Assembly (NCBI RefSeq): GCF_014204795.1
Contig: NZ_JACHMB010000001.1
Coordinates: 4,836,001 to 4,900,000 of the forward strand
Source of the DNA: Nonomuraea jabiensis
Lineage (GTDB): Bacteria; Actinomycetota; Actinomycetes; Streptosporangiales; Streptosporangiaceae
Reading direction: 5' to 3'
Length of the DNA: 64,000 bases
Shown here one piece after another: positions 1 through 8,175 of this stretch. Within the stretch, counting starts at the first letter, position 1. Every line of letters starts with the position of its first letter. The position numbers and the translations under genes were made by a program. The notes below the pieces were generated by a model. It ran no database searches and was not told the origin of the DNA. It worked only from the letters and a program-made list of their open reading frames with translations.

Positions 1-1
1 G

Positions 2-481
2 GTCAGAGCGCTGATCGCGGCCAATCTGGACCTCGCCGTGGTGGGCTGCGCCACCGCCGTACGCCACTTCCTCGCAGCCGGTACGCCCGGCGCCATCGTC
101 AACGTCACCTCCCACCAGGCCACCAGGGCGGTGCCCGGCAGCCTCCCCTACTCGACCGCCAAGGCCGCCACCGAGGGCCTGACCAGGGCCCTGGCCGTGG
201 AGTACGGCAGGCACGGGATCAGGGTCAACGCCGTGGCCCCGGGCTCGGTGGCCACCGAACGGTACGAGGCGTTCCTGGAGTCGCAGACCCCGCAGGCGCG
301 GCAGGCCGTCGAAGAGCAACTGGCCAGGCTGCATCCCCTCGGCCGGGTCGCGACCCCCGCCGAGGTGGCCTCCGTCGTGGCGCACCTCCTGTCGGACGAG
401 GCGGCGTTCGTCAACGGCGCCACCATCCCCGTGGACGGGGGCCGTACGGTGCTGGGACTCGATCCGGAAGCGCGGGAATGA
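2..481 (+). CDS. SDR family oxidoreductase, 3' part (5' end outside window)
   Basis: The reading frame is open from the first bases, so the first Met inside the window (position 38) is not the start; 159 residues of the C-terminal two thirds are present. The classical short-chain dehydrogenase signatures are visible: the Asn of the NAG-like segment (AANLDL), the catalytic Ser in VNVTSHQA, the YSTAK catalytic Tyr/Lys pair, the [10 protein letters not shown] loop, and the C-terminal [11 protein letters not shown] found in FabG-like enzymes. It is therefore a cytosolic NAD(P)-dependent oxidoreductase; the substrate cannot be read from sequence. The L31 gene starts 28 bp after its stop and could be cotranscribed. 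Confidence 0.9.
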   Translation, partial: VRALIAANLDLAVVGCATAVRHFLAAGTPGAIVNVTSHQATRAVPGSLPYSTAKAATEGLTRALAVEYGRHGIRVNAVAPGSVATERYEAFLESQTPQARQAVEEQLARLHPLGRVATPAEVASVVAHLLSDEAAFVNGATIPVDGGRTVLGLDPEARE

Positions 482-493
482 AAACCGTTGCCA
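479..493. promoter_or_regulatory. Possible degenerate Zur box upstream of type B L31
   Basis: The 15-mer tgaaaaccgttgcca has the dyad TGAAAA-N3-TTnnCA, resembling the actinobacterial Zur operator (outer TGA/TCA arms around an AT-rich centre), and lies 16 bp before the L31 start. Zinc-independent L31 paralogues are commonly Zur-repressed, which motivates the call. The right arm is poor and the site overlaps the stop codon of the preceding gene, so this is tentative. Confidence 0.25.
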
Positions 494-509
494 CTTGGTT
501 GTGCAGGCC

Positions 510-761
510 ATGAAGAAGAACCTGCACCCCGCGTACGGCCCCGTCGTCTTCCGTGACCCGAGCGTCGGGTTCGCCTTCCTCACCCGCTCGACCCTCACCA
601 GCGACAGGACGGTCGAGTGGGAGGACGGCAGGACCTACCCGGTCGTCGACGTGGACGTCTCGTCCGCCAGCCACCCCTTCTACACCGGCCGCGGCCGCAT
701 CCTCGACACCGCCGGCCGCGTCGAGCGCTTCAATCAGCGCTACGCGAACCGCCGCAAGTGA
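510..761 (+). CDS. rpmE2: 50S ribosomal protein L31 type B (zinc-independent)
   Basis: An 83-residue protein of typical type B L31 length, starting MKKNLHP and carrying the PVVFRD segment and the C-terminal HPFYTG...[14 protein letters not shown] block of the family. It contains no cysteine, so it is the C- form that replaces zinc-binding L31 in the large subunit when zinc is scarce. I chose the ATG at 510 over a TTG at 495 because family members begin exactly at MKKN. A strong hairpin follows the stop. It is a single small gene behind an SDR gene; Zur control is plausible from a weak dyad just upstream. Confidence 0.93.
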   Translation: MKKNLHPAYGPVVFRDPSVGFAFLTRSTLTSDRTVEWEDGRTYPVVDVDVSSASHPFYTGRGRILDTAGRVERFNQRYANRRK

Positions 762-769
762 CGGCCGGC

Positions 770-797
770 CCCCGCGGGCACGAGTGTGCCCGCGGGG
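770..797 (+). terminator. Rho-independent-type hairpin after L31
   Basis: A perfect 12-bp stem (ccccgcgggcac / gtgcccgcgggg) with a 4-nt loop begins 8 bp after the L31 stop. There is no long T run, as is usual for GC-rich actinomycete terminators. Confidence 0.75.
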
Positions 798-878
798 TGA
801 GCCACGCTGGTCCGCCGGAGGGGGCATGCCTGCGCTACTGCTGGGTAAAAGGTGGTCACCGGCATCGGAGCAGTGGTG

Positions 879-1121
879 ATGGCGATGAGTCTCTCTGGAA
901 AGGAACGCCGCATTCTCGCTGAGATCGAGCAGGCCCTTGAGCGAGAGGACCCCGAGCTGGCCAGGCGCGTCGCGGCGATCAACAAGATCGAATCGGACGG
1001 GGACTTCCCCCGGGCGTACGGTGATCGCCTGCGCAGATGGGTGCTGGCACACGTCTGGATGATCTTCACGGCCGGCGCACTGGTGATCGTCCTGCTACTG
1101 CTCGCCGTACTGACCACCTGA
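879..1121 (+). CDS. DUF3040 family small membrane protein
   Basis: An 80-residue protein. Its N-terminal part matches the actinobacterial DUF3040 pattern: LSGKERRILAEIEQALEREDPELARR, a charged amphipathic helix usually annotated only as DUF3040. A single hydrophobic segment (about residues 54-76) near the C-terminus makes it a tail-anchored or single-pass inner-membrane protein. I chose the ATG at 879 because CGGAG lies 8 nt upstream; ATG at 885 is an alternative. Family members usually have two membrane helices, so this is a short version. Function is unknown. Confidence 0.8.
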   Translation: MAMSLSGKERRILAEIEQALEREDPELARRVAAINKIESDGDFPRAYGDRLRRWVLAHVWMIFTAGALVIVLLLLAVLTT

Positions 1122-1124
1122 CAG

Positions 1125-1355
1125 TCAGCGCCGCCGGCGCAGTAGTGCCAGGTCGGTGGCCGCCACGACGGCCACCGCGGCGGCGATCGCCGCCTCCCAG
1201 CGCCACACCTCAGCCCCCGTGCTCGCGGCAAGCACCGCGAAGACCACCGCCGCCGCCATCCCCAGCACCAGCGCGACCAGGGACAGGATCCGCCGGGCGC
1301 GCAGCGGGCTGCGTGCGGTCAGTGGCTCCGTGCCCGCCCGGTTACGCAGCCACAT
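1125..1355 (-). CDS. DUF6343 family small membrane protein
   Basis: A 76-residue protein with the N-terminal GTEPLTARSPLRARR motif of the actinobacterial DUF6343 family, followed by two hydrophobic helices (about 24-44 and 51-70) separated by a short polar hairpin, and ending in a cluster of arginines. It is probably a two-pass cytoplasmic-membrane protein with both ends in the cytosol (positive-inside rule). It converges on the DUF3040 gene with only 3 bp between stop codons. Function is unknown. Confidence 0.72.
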   Translation of the reverse strand: MWLRNRAGTEPLTARSPLRARRILSLVALVLGMAAAVVFAVLAASTGAEVWRWEAAIAAAVAVVAATDLALLRRRR

Positions 1356-1377
1356 GGTCCATCCCCTCTCCGAACGG

Positions 1378-2082
1378 TCAGGCGAGGCACCTCAGGGCCG
1401 CGACCACGCGCGGGTCGATCCCGTGCGAGGCGGGCAGCCGCCCCACCGTGGCCTCCACGAACTCGGGGTACGACAGCGAGGCCGTGACCCCTCCCACGGC
1501 GGCCCAGATCTCGTCGGCCGTCTGCTCCACCTGCACCTTGGCCTCCTGCTCGGCCAGCACGAACCGCCCCACCGCCACCCGCCACAGCGTCCGGTCGTCG
1601 GCCTCGGCGTCGGAGACGGGCGCGCCGACGTCGTCGGCGTGGGTGGCGTACTCGGAGTCGTAGTGGAAGGCCTGCCGGCCGCACGGGTAGGGCCCGGCCA
1701 TGGTGTCGATCAGCCCGCCGGGGCCGAGCTCGCGCATGCGGCGGCGCGTCTCGCCGTTCTGGACCCGCCACTCCTCCAGCACTTCCGCCACGGGCAGGTT
1801 GCGCCGCTGCCGCACCGACCACTCGTTGAAGTCGTTGTAGCCGGACACGCCGGCCTTGGACAGCCGGGTCAGCAGGTCCTGCACGGTCCCGTCGAGGCAG
1901 GCGTGGTTGTACAGCTCCTCGCCCGCCAGGTGGCCCAGCACGTCGCGCACCGACCATCCCTCGCACCGCGACGGCCGCTGCCAGCCGGCCTCGTCGAGCC
2001 CGCTGAAGAACCGGTCGAGCCGGGCGGCCTCCGCGTCGAAGATGTCGAACGGGTTGAAGTCTTTGAGCAGCTCGTCGGCCAT
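1378..2082 (-). CDS. Maleylpyruvate isomerase family mycothiol-dependent enzyme
   Basis: A 234-residue cytosolic protein of the DinB/MDMPI-type fold (TIGR03083-like). The N-terminal helix bundle has the family pattern W-x-RPSRCEGWSVRDVLGHLAGE (about residues 34-55), where the His is a metal ligand in characterised members. In this family a divalent metal activates the thiol mycothiol, the actinobacterial glutathione analogue, for isomerase or transferase reactions. The substrate is not predictable; many members act in detoxification. It is a monocistronic-looking gene between two other minus-strand genes. Confidence 0.82.
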   Translation of the reverse strand: MADELLKDFNPFDIFDAEAARLDRFFSGLDEAGWQRPSRCEGWSVRDVLGHLAGEELYNHACLDGTVQDLLTRLSKAGVSGYNDFNEWSVRQRRNLPVAEVLEEWRVQNGETRRRMRELGPGGLIDTMAGPYPCGRQAFHYDSEYATHADDVGAPVSDAEADDRTLWRVAVGRFVLAEQEAKVQVEQTADEIWAAVGGVTASLSYPEFVEATVGRLPASHGIDPRVVAALRCLA

Positions 2083-2099
2083 ACTCCCGACGCTACCCG

Positions 2100-2804
2100 C
2101 TACGTGCCCGCTTTCACGGCCATCGAGCCGAGGGCGGACCTGACGCGTTCGTACTCGCCGGCGCAGGAAGGCACCCGCTCGGGCGGGACCCAGCCGCCCT
2201 GGGCGATCCGGTCGTATTTGCCGGGGTCCGAGCCGTACAGGAGACAGGAGAACGTGGCCGACTCCGGCGGCCCCGACAGGTGGTCGATGCCGGAGTGGTC
2301 CGCGAGCAGGTGGCGGGCCTCGGCGGCGGCCACCACGCGCTTGGGCGCGTCGGACGCGAGCGTCAGCGCCGCGAACTGATCGGCCTGCTCCTCGCTGTCG
2401 GCCAGGCCGTTCAGCGTGGTCAGGGCGTGGCCGAGCTGGTGGTGGAAGAGCACGGACAGCGCGCCGTCCATGCGCGCGGAGCCGGTACGGGCGTCGGTCT
2501 CCTCGGTCTCGGAGATGCCGTCCATCGCGCGGCGCACCTTGTCCACGAGCTGGTAGCAGATGGTGATCCGGCGCTCCTCGTGGTCCCAGGCGGCCTCCGC
2601 CGCGTCGCAGTCACGGACGACGACCTTGACCGGCGCGGGCAGCCGGATCCGGGTCCTGAGCGCGTCGCCGTCCTTGAGGAGCTTCCTGGCCTGCTCGGCG
2701 CGGGGCGAGCCCGGCTGCTCGTAGCGTACGGACAGGTCCGATGAAGGCGCCGTCCCCAGCGTGCTCGTCATGCTCAGGACGAGGGCGATGAGGGGATGCG
2801 GCAT
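2100..2804 (-). CDS. DUF4344-type secreted metallopeptidase homologue with altered HEXXH
   Basis: A 234-residue protein. The ATG at 2804 is preceded by AAGGAG at 7 nt and opens a signal peptide (MPHPLIALVLSMTSTLG). The body follows the DUF4344 putative metallopeptidase family: a DCDAAEAAWDHEERRITICYQL segment, then the position of the zinc motif, then SEEQADQFAALTL. The expected FHELGHA-type motif reads H122-Q123-L124-G125-H126, so the two metal-binding His remain but the catalytic Glu is Gln. The Gln codon is CAG, with no sign of frameshift. It may therefore bind metal without hydrolysing peptides. Exported; role unknown. Confidence 0.78.
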   Translation of the reverse strand: MPHPLIALVLSMTSTLGTAPSSDLSVRYEQPGSPRAEQARKLLKDGDALRTRIRLPAPVKVVVRDCDAAEAAWDHEERRITICYQLVDKVRRAMDGISETEETDARTGSARMDGALSVLFHHQLGHALTTLNGLADSEEQADQFAALTLASDAPKRVVAAAEARHLLADHSGIDHLSGPPESATFSCLLYGSDPGKYDRIAQGGWVPPERVPSCAGEYERVRSALGSMAVKAGT

Positions 2805-2899
2805 ACGAGGCTCCTTCGGGGGTCGGTAGATCCACGCAATGCGACTGTCCATGCACGCAAAGCGTGATCCCTAAACCTGAGGACCCCCGAAAAGCCGGA

Positions 2900-2929
2900 A
2901 GGCCCGGCCCCTGGGAAGGGACCGGGCCT
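2900..2929 (-). terminator. Terminator of the secreted Ig-like protein gene
   Basis: A 12-bp stem with one mismatch (aggcccggcccc / gggaccgggcct), 6-nt loop, 12 bp beyond the stop codon of the gene at 2942-3676. Reading on the minus strand, the hairpin is followed by a short T-rich stretch (cttttc). Confidence 0.8.
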
Positions 2930-2941
2930 CCGTCTTATGGA

Positions 2942-3676
2942 TTAACGACGCCACCAGCTGCCGTAGACCCGCACGGAGTCCGTGCGGCTCTTGGAGCCGT
3001 CGAGCTCGTCGTTGCCGTCGAACACGGCGCGGAAGGTGCCGCTCTTGTAGGCGCGGGTCTCGGCGTAGAACTTGCCGCCCCACTTGGTCTTGGCGGAGGC
3101 GACCCACTTCCAGCCGCTGGAGCCGTTGGCGCGGAAGTAGACGTTCACCTTCTCGCCGCGGACGCCCTCCCAGCCGTCGTCATCCACCTGGAGACGGCCG
3201 GAGAACTCGATCGTGCGACCCTTGCGGACCTTGTACGGGTCGGCGGAGAAGCGCGAGATACGAGTCTCGGACTTGCTCTTCTCGAGCTCGACCGAGAAGA
3301 ACGCCGTGTCCGTCGCGATCTGCTTGCCGGCAGAGTCGAAGGCTACAGCGGTGGCCTGCCACTTGCCCTGCGGGTCGCCCTCGGTGAAGCCGACGGCGAA
3401 GCGCCAGCCCTCGAGGTCCTTGACGTCCTTGGCGCGGAGCGTGCGAGCGCCCTCGGGCGCCACGCTGAGCTCGACCTTCTTGACGTCGGAGCTGGCCCCG
3501 ATGTCGAAGTACGCGGTCGTCTCGGAGCCGGGCTCCACCACGACCGGGTTAGGGTCGATGTCGCGGATCTTGAGCTGGGTGTCCACCTTGGTGGCCGCCG
3601 AAGCAGTGCTCGCGCCCGACATCAGCATGGCCCCGCCCACAAGGGCGGAAACGATACCAAGTGCGATCTTTCTCAT
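2942..3676 (-). CDS. Secreted protein with Ig-like/beta-sandwich domains
   Basis: A 244-residue protein with a clear Sec signal peptide (MRKIALGIVSALVGGAML, cleavage after ASTASA near residue 27). The mature part looks all-beta with two modules: residues 30-130 (DIDPNPVVVEPGSETTAYFDI, an Ig-like opening) and residues 140-240 (RFSADPYKVRKGRTIEFSGRLQ, typical of bacterial Ig-like repeats, followed by NVYFRANGSSGWKWVASAKT). There is no catalytic motif or cell-wall sorting signal. It is probably a small exported structural or surface-associated protein. No enzymatic family recognised. It is transcribed away from the PfkB gene, with about 175 bp of shared upstream DNA. Confidence 0.75.
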   Translation of the reverse strand: MRKIALGIVSALVGGAMLMSGASTASAATKVDTQLKIRDIDPNPVVVEPGSETTAYFDIGASSDVKKVELSVAPEGARTLRAKDVKDLEGWRFAVGFTEGDPQGKWQATAVAFDSAGKQIATDTAFFSVELEKSKSETRISRFSADPYKVRKGRTIEFSGRLQVDDDGWEGVRGEKVNVYFRANGSSGWKWVASAKTKWGGKFYAETRAYKSGTFRAVFDGNDELDGSKSRTDSVRVYGSWWRR

Positions 3677-3852
3677 GAGGGTGCTGATTCCTCTCCCCGT
3701 ATTGACTTGGAGCCGGCTCGGGGTGGCCGACCCCTTTACTACTTTGAGCCATGAGAAGGGGAAAAGGTTGGCTAAAGTTACAGAAAATATTTGATCACAT
3801 CGGCAACCAGGGCTTATGCGGGAAAAGTACTTGACCGGCTACAGTCTGGCGC

Positions 3853-4725
3853 ATGACCGACGTCTACACGCTCGGCGAGCCCTTGGGGGTCGTCTCCAGC
3901 GGCCGGGTTCGCCACGAGAGCGAAGCCCGGCTGGACGTGTGCGGGCCCGAGTTCACCCTGGCGATCGCGCTGGCCAGGCTCGGGCACCGCAGCGCGTACC
4001 TGGGCAAGGTGGGCGATGACGAGCTGGGCGCGAGGGCGCTCACCGCGCTCAGGGGTGAGGGCGTGGACGTCTCGGACATGCGCGTGTCCGAGGGGTTGCG
4101 CACGGGGCTGATCCTCAGGGAGACCCGCGTCGGCCGCGCACAGAGAGTGACGCAGTACCGCGCGGGCTCGGCGGGCTCGCGGCTCACTCCGGGCAACGTG
4201 CCGATCGACCGGATCGGGGCGTCGAAGATGCTCCACGTGACCGGTCTGACGGCGGGCCTCGGCCGGGACGCGCTCGAGGCGGTGCGCACCGCCGTGAGCG
4301 CCGCGAAGAACGCCGAGGTGATGATCTCCTTCTCCGTCGACTACGTGCCCGAGCTGTGGCCGTCGGTACGCGAGGCCGAGGAGGTGCTGGGCGAGCTGGC
4401 CTGCGACTCCCACCTGCTCTTCCTCCGCCAGGACGAGCTCGACCTGGTCAAGCCCGCGCTCACGCCGGAGCGCGAGGTCGTGGTGGACCGCGGCGCCAAG
4501 GGCGCGAGCGTGCGCGCCGACCGGATGCGCTACGACGTGCCGGGCTGGCAGGTGCCCATCGTGGACACGGCGGGCGCGGGGGAGGCGTTCGCCGCCGGTT
4601 ACATCAGCGCCGCGCTCGACGGCCTCACCCCCCAGGAACGCCTGCACCGCGGGGCGCTGTTGAGCGCCGCCGCGGTGACCAGCGTCAGCGACTGGCAGGG
4701 GCTGCCCACCAGGTCAGACCTCTAA
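3853..4725 (+). CDS. PfkB-family carbohydrate kinase homologue with altered signature residues
   Basis: A 290-residue ribokinase-fold protein. Recognisable parts are the GKVGDDELGARAL segment (51-64), the beta-sheet core, and the C-terminal VDTAGAGEAFAAGY block (238-250), which is PfkB signature 2. Two hallmark positions are unusual: signature 2 normally reads GAGD, where the Asp is the catalytic base, but here it is GAGE (Glu244); and the N-terminal GGxxxN substrate loop is replaced by CGPEFTL. Substrate, and even kinase activity, are uncertain. Its stop codon overlaps the stop of the convergent GH87 gene by 4 bp. No strong Shine-Dalgarno sequence is visible. Confidence 0.75.
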   Translation: MTDVYTLGEPLGVVSSGRVRHESEARLDVCGPEFTLAIALARLGHRSAYLGKVGDDELGARALTALRGEGVDVSDMRVSEGLRTGLILRETRVGRAQRVTQYRAGSAGSRLTPGNVPIDRIGASKMLHVTGLTAGLGRDALEAVRTAVSAAKNAEVMISFSVDYVPELWPSVREAEEVLGELACDSHLLFLRQDELDLVKPALTPEREVVVDRGAKGASVRADRMRYDVPGWQVPIVDTAGAGEAFAAGYISAALDGLTPQERLHRGALLSAAAVTSVSDWQGLPTRSDL

Positions 4726-7700
4726 TTGGTGGTCAGGGTGAAGGTCGAGGTCGTGTTCCTGATGTTCTGGTAGTTGTTCGCGAACCTCAGGTTGTTGATC
4801 GTGGCCGACCCGACGGCCGGGCCCTGGCCGGGCTCGGGCATCTCGTTCACCCAGATGCCGAACCCGGACTTGGCGTCGAAGGCGTCGCCGCTCTTCTGCG
4901 CGCCGCTGATCGACACGTTCGTGAGGATCGTGTCCTTGACCGGGTTCAGGGGCGCGCTGCCGGAGTAGCCGGTCTGGAACATGATCCCGCTGTACGTCGG
5001 GTCCACGATGTCCAGGTTGTTGACGCGGATGCCCTGGAACACCTTGGAGGAGGAGAACAGCCACAGCGCCGGGAACGTCTGCTGCCCCCAGAAGTGCCCG
5101 CCGGCCCGGACCAGCGAGATGTTGTCGAACGTCGTGGGCGGGCTGGCGCCGAACCCGTTCATCGGGATCCCGAAGTCCAGCGAGCTGATCGTGACGCCCG
5201 GGTAGGTCAGCGTGTCCGCGACGTAGATGTTCCTGAACGTGTTGTCGTAGCCGCCGTACACGGCCACGCCCGCGGCCCGCCAGGTGAGCAGCGAGGTCAG
5301 GTTCTCGAAGACGTTGCCGGTCTGCTCGCCGGGGTTGTTGTCGGTGGCCGAGAACAGCGCGAAGCTGTCGTCGCCCGTGGCCCTGGCCTCGACGTTGGTG
5401 ACGTGGTTGCCGGTGCTGCCGTTGGTCATGTTCAGGCCGTCGGCGAACAGGTCGCGGATCCGCGAGTTCTTGATCGTGATGTTGTCGGTGTTCGTGCCCC
5501 AGTAGAGGCAGATCTGGTGCTCGGCCCAGACGTTGTCGATCGTCATGTTCGCCACGTTCGAGAAGTCGAAGACCTTGCCGGGGCCGTCGATGCGCGAGGT
5601 GTAGTTGCCGAAGTAGGCGAAGTTCGCGAACGTCGAGCCGTTGGCCGAGGCTTCGGTGCGGAAGCCCACGTCGGTGTTGTCCTGCCCGGCGGGGGAGTAG
5701 AACCTGGTGAACCAGGGGCCCGCGCCGACGATCTTGACCGGCTTGCCGTACACCTGGAACTTGCCCGAGGTCTGGTAGTCGCCCTGCGGCAGGTAGACGC
5801 CGGTCAGGCCGGCGTCCATGCGGGCCTTGTCGAGCGCGTTCTGCACGTCCTGGTGGGTGAAACCGGTCGGTACGGCGTACTTCGCCGGGTCCGGGTTCGC
5901 GACCGGGGTCGCCTGCTCGAAGTCCACGAAGTCGATCGCGTACGTCTGGGTGTTGGCCGCGTCCTTCTGCAGCCTGATCGTGCTGCCCTTGGGCACGGTG
6001 GCGCCGAGGAGCACGTTCGCCTCGTCGTAAATGTGCCTGGGCGGTCCCGAGCCGGGGGAGTTGTTCGGGCTGGCCTCGGCGCCGTAGAGCCAGGCGTAGC
6101 GGGAGGTCAGGCTGATGGCCTTGAGGAACGAGCCGTTGACGTAGACGTTCAGGGTCGAGTTCAGGCCGCCGCCGCCCGCCGCGTCGGGCATGGAGAAGCG
6201 GGTGACCAGGGTGTTCGTGTCCGCCCTGGTGGTGAACTCGACGTACGCGCCGGTCTGGTTGAGCGTCACCGCGCGCCGCCCGGACGCCTCGCCGGCGATC
6301 GTGCCGATCTCCCTGCTCGGGCCCACGCGCGTGGCCCCGCCGCCGATCACGGCGTCCTCGGCCTCGTACGTGTCGTACGGCATGTTCGCGCCGCGGCCCA
6401 CGAACAGCGGCAGCTCGCTGGTGTTGTTGGCGCGCTTGACGGGCAGCTCGTTGGGGTCGTCGGCGAGCACCGTCCTGACCGTGTACCTGCCGTTGGCCGC
6501 GGTCCACGTGCCCAGGCTCACCGGGCTCGTCGTCGCGCCCGCCGCGATGGCGCCGCCGGTCGAGCCGGTCAGGGTCTTGACGACGGTGCCGGAGGCGTTC
6601 GTGACGGTGAGCGTGATGCCGTGGGAGCCGCCGCTGGAGGCCACCGTGCCCTGGTTCTTGATCGCCACCGAGAACGTCACCGTGTTGCCGGCGGCCGGGT
6701 TGCCCGGCGTCCAGGCGACGGGGGAGGCGACCAGGTCGGCCGTGTCGACCGGCTTCACGGTCAGGGTGCCGGTGGCGGTGTTGTTGGCCTCGTTCAGCTC
6801 GACGACCTTGCCGTCCTCGTCCACCTTGGCGGACAGCTGGTAGGTCCCGGCGTCCCTGGCGCCGATGTTCGCGGACACGGTGGTCGACGCCCCCGCGGCC
6901 AGCGCGCCCACGTTCGCGCTGCCGACCTTGGTGGCGCCCGCGTAGAAGTTCACGGATGTCGCGGCGGCGGCCGCGGTGCCCGCGTTCCTGACCGTGGCCG
7001 ACAGCGTGACCGCGTCGGTCTCGACCGGCGCGGCCGGGGACGAGGACAGGCCGCTCACGGTCAGGTCCGGATTGGCCGACGGGGTGCCGAAGATCTGGAA
7101 CTCGGCCACCTGCCCGCCCGGCGCGCCCGAGTTGGCGGTGATCTGCAGCCGGACGTCGGCGGCCTTACCGGTTACGGGGATGGTGACGGAGTTGCCGGTG
7201 GCCGGGTCGAAGGTGTAGACGGCCTGCGCGACCAGGGTGCTGAAGGCGCTTGCGCTCTGCTCCCGGCCCAGCACCTGGATGGTCTGGGTCCGCCTGGCCC
7301 AGGCGGGGTCGGGGTTGAGCTTGAGCGTGATCGAGGTCAGGTCGGCGTTGGCGCCGAGCTGCACGGTCAGCGTGTTGGGGTAGGCCGCGCCCTCCCAGTA
7401 CGTCTGGAGGTTGTCGTCGTTGGCGTTGGCGGCCACGTACGTGTGGGTGTGCGAGGACTCGGTGATCGCCTTGCCGAGGGCCAGGTTGGCGCCGCCCGGC
7501 GGGTTGTCCGGCGCGCTGCCCCACACCTCGAACTCGGAGAGCTGGCCCGCCGGCCAGCCGGTGTTCGCGGTGATCTGCAGCCGGACGTAGCGGGCGGTCG
7601 TGGCGGCGAAGGTGATCGTCGCGGCCGGGTTGAAGGTGTACGTCGCCGAGGCGGCGATCGTGCTGAAGGCGGAGCCGTTCGTGCTGCCCTGGACGGTCAG

Positions 7701-7982
7701 CGTCTGGGTACGGCTGGGCCAGCCGGACGGCAGCCTCAGCACGAGCCTGTTGACGCTCGCGCTGACGCCGAGGTCGACCTGGACCCATTGCGGGAAGGCG
7801 TTGTTGGCCGACTCCCAGTAGGTGGCCTGGTTGCCGTCGGTCACGTTGGGGGCGGCGTAGACGTCGGTGGAGCTGCTCGCGGTGGCGGTCCTGCCCGCCG
7901 CGAGGTTGGTGTCGGCCGCCGCGTGGGCGGGTGCGGCCAGGAATCCGAGGGCTAACGTAAGGGCGGCTAAGACTGCTCTCAT
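4722..7982 (-). CDS. Secreted multidomain GH87 alpha-1,3-glucanase (mutanase/mycodextranase type)
   Basis: A 1086-residue exported enzyme. The start at 7982 has GGAAGG 9 nt upstream and a signal peptide ending AAPAHA. Domains in order: two F5/8-type (discoidin-like) modules (about 25-155 and 160-290, both with NLAxGxxxTxSS and YWE), two CARDB-like adhesion modules (300-400 and 405-510), a CBM6/CBM35-like module (530-680), and a C-terminal parallel beta-helix. The helix carries the acidic residues expected of GH87, in FADGLN and ATGDDSF. GH87 enzymes cleave alpha-1,3-linked glucans such as fungal wall glucan or bacterial mutan. Its promoter shares a conserved block with the transporter operon at 9442. 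Confidence 0.85.
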   Translation of the reverse strand: MRAVLAALTLALGFLAAPAHAAADTNLAAGRTATASSSTDVYAAPNVTDGNQATYWESANNAFPQWVQVDLGVSASVNRLVLRLPSGWPSRTQTLTVQGSTNGSAFSTIAASATYTFNPAATITFAATTARYVRLQITANTGWPAGQLSEFEVWGSAPDNPPGGANLALGKAITESSHTHTYVAANANDDNLQTYWEGAAYPNTLTVQLGANADLTSITLKLNPDPAWARRTQTIQVLGREQSASAFSTLVAQAVYTFDPATGNSVTIPVTGKAADVRLQITANSGAPGGQVAEFQIFGTPSANPDLTVSGLSSSPAAPVETDAVTLSATVRNAGTAAAAATSVNFYAGATKVGSANVGALAAGASTTVSANIGARDAGTYQLSAKVDEDGKVVELNEANNTATGTLTVKPVDTADLVASPVAWTPGNPAAGNTVTFSVAIKNQGTVASSGGSHGITLTVTNASGTVVKTLTGSTGGAIAAGATTSPVSLGTWTAANGRYTVRTVLADDPNELPVKRANNTSELPLFVGRGANMPYDTYEAEDAVIGGGATRVGPSREIGTIAGEASGRRAVTLNQTGAYVEFTTRADTNTLVTRFSMPDAAGGGGLNSTLNVYVNGSFLKAISLTSRYAWLYGAEASPNNSPGSGPPRHIYDEANVLLGATVPKGSTIRLQKDAANTQTYAIDFVDFEQATPVANPDPAKYAVPTGFTHQDVQNALDKARMDAGLTGVYLPQGDYQTSGKFQVYGKPVKIVGAGPWFTRFYSPAGQDNTDVGFRTEASANGSTFANFAYFGNYTSRIDGPGKVFDFSNVANMTIDNVWAEHQICLYWGTNTDNITIKNSRIRDLFADGLNMTNGSTGNHVTNVEARATGDDSFALFSATDNNPGEQTGNVFENLTSLLTWRAAGVAVYGGYDNTFRNIYVADTLTYPGVTISSLDFGIPMNGFGASPPTTFDNISLVRAGGHFWGQQTFPALWLFSSSKVFQGIRVNNLDIVDPTYSGIMFQTGYSGSAPLNPVKDTILTNVSISGAQKSGDAFDAKSGFGIWVNEMPEPGQGPAVGSATINNLRFANNYQNIRNTTSTFTLTTN

Positions 7983-8016
7983 GGGGGTGGCCCTTCCGGG
8001 TAAGACGGATGGCCGA

Positions 8017-8045
8017 ACCATAGGATGCCGAACAGATGACCGCAA
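8017..8045 (-). promoter_or_regulatory. Predicted promoter of the GH87 gene
   Basis: On the minus strand: -35 TTGCGG (8045-8040), a 17-bp spacer, and -10 TATGGT (8022-8017), about 35 bp before the start codon. The same -35/-10 arrangement with the same 17-bp spacing precedes the transporter operon at 9442. The -35 lies in the right arm of the operator dyad at 8042-8064. Confidence 0.6.
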
Positions 8046-8064
8046 TATTTCGACGAGATTTCGC
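8042..8064. promoter_or_regulatory. Candidate operator of the alpha-glucan regulon (GH87 copy)
   Basis: Read on the minus strand: GCGAAAT-N9-ATATTGC, an imperfect dyad overlapping the -35 element. Fourteen bases (GTCGAAATATTGCG) are identical to the site before the binding-protein gene at 9442. Overlap with the -35 suggests repression by a dimeric regulator, most likely the LacI protein encoded at 8211, although this is not proven. Confidence 0.6.
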
Positions 8065-8175
8065 AAAGCATTGACTGACAAGAATCATGGCGTGCGGCCT
8101 TCCCTCCCTGGTCAGGAACGTCGCGGGACTGGGGAGACGGCGGTCGCGGCGGTGCAAAGCCTGACGTAAGCCGTT

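Noticed and set aside
4356-7955. A 1199-codon open frame on the plus strand opposite the GH87 gene
   Set aside because: It is the antisense shadow of a high-GC gene: composition is Arg/Gly/Val/Ala-rich with no domain, and the minus-strand GH87 reading has a full set of domains and motifs.
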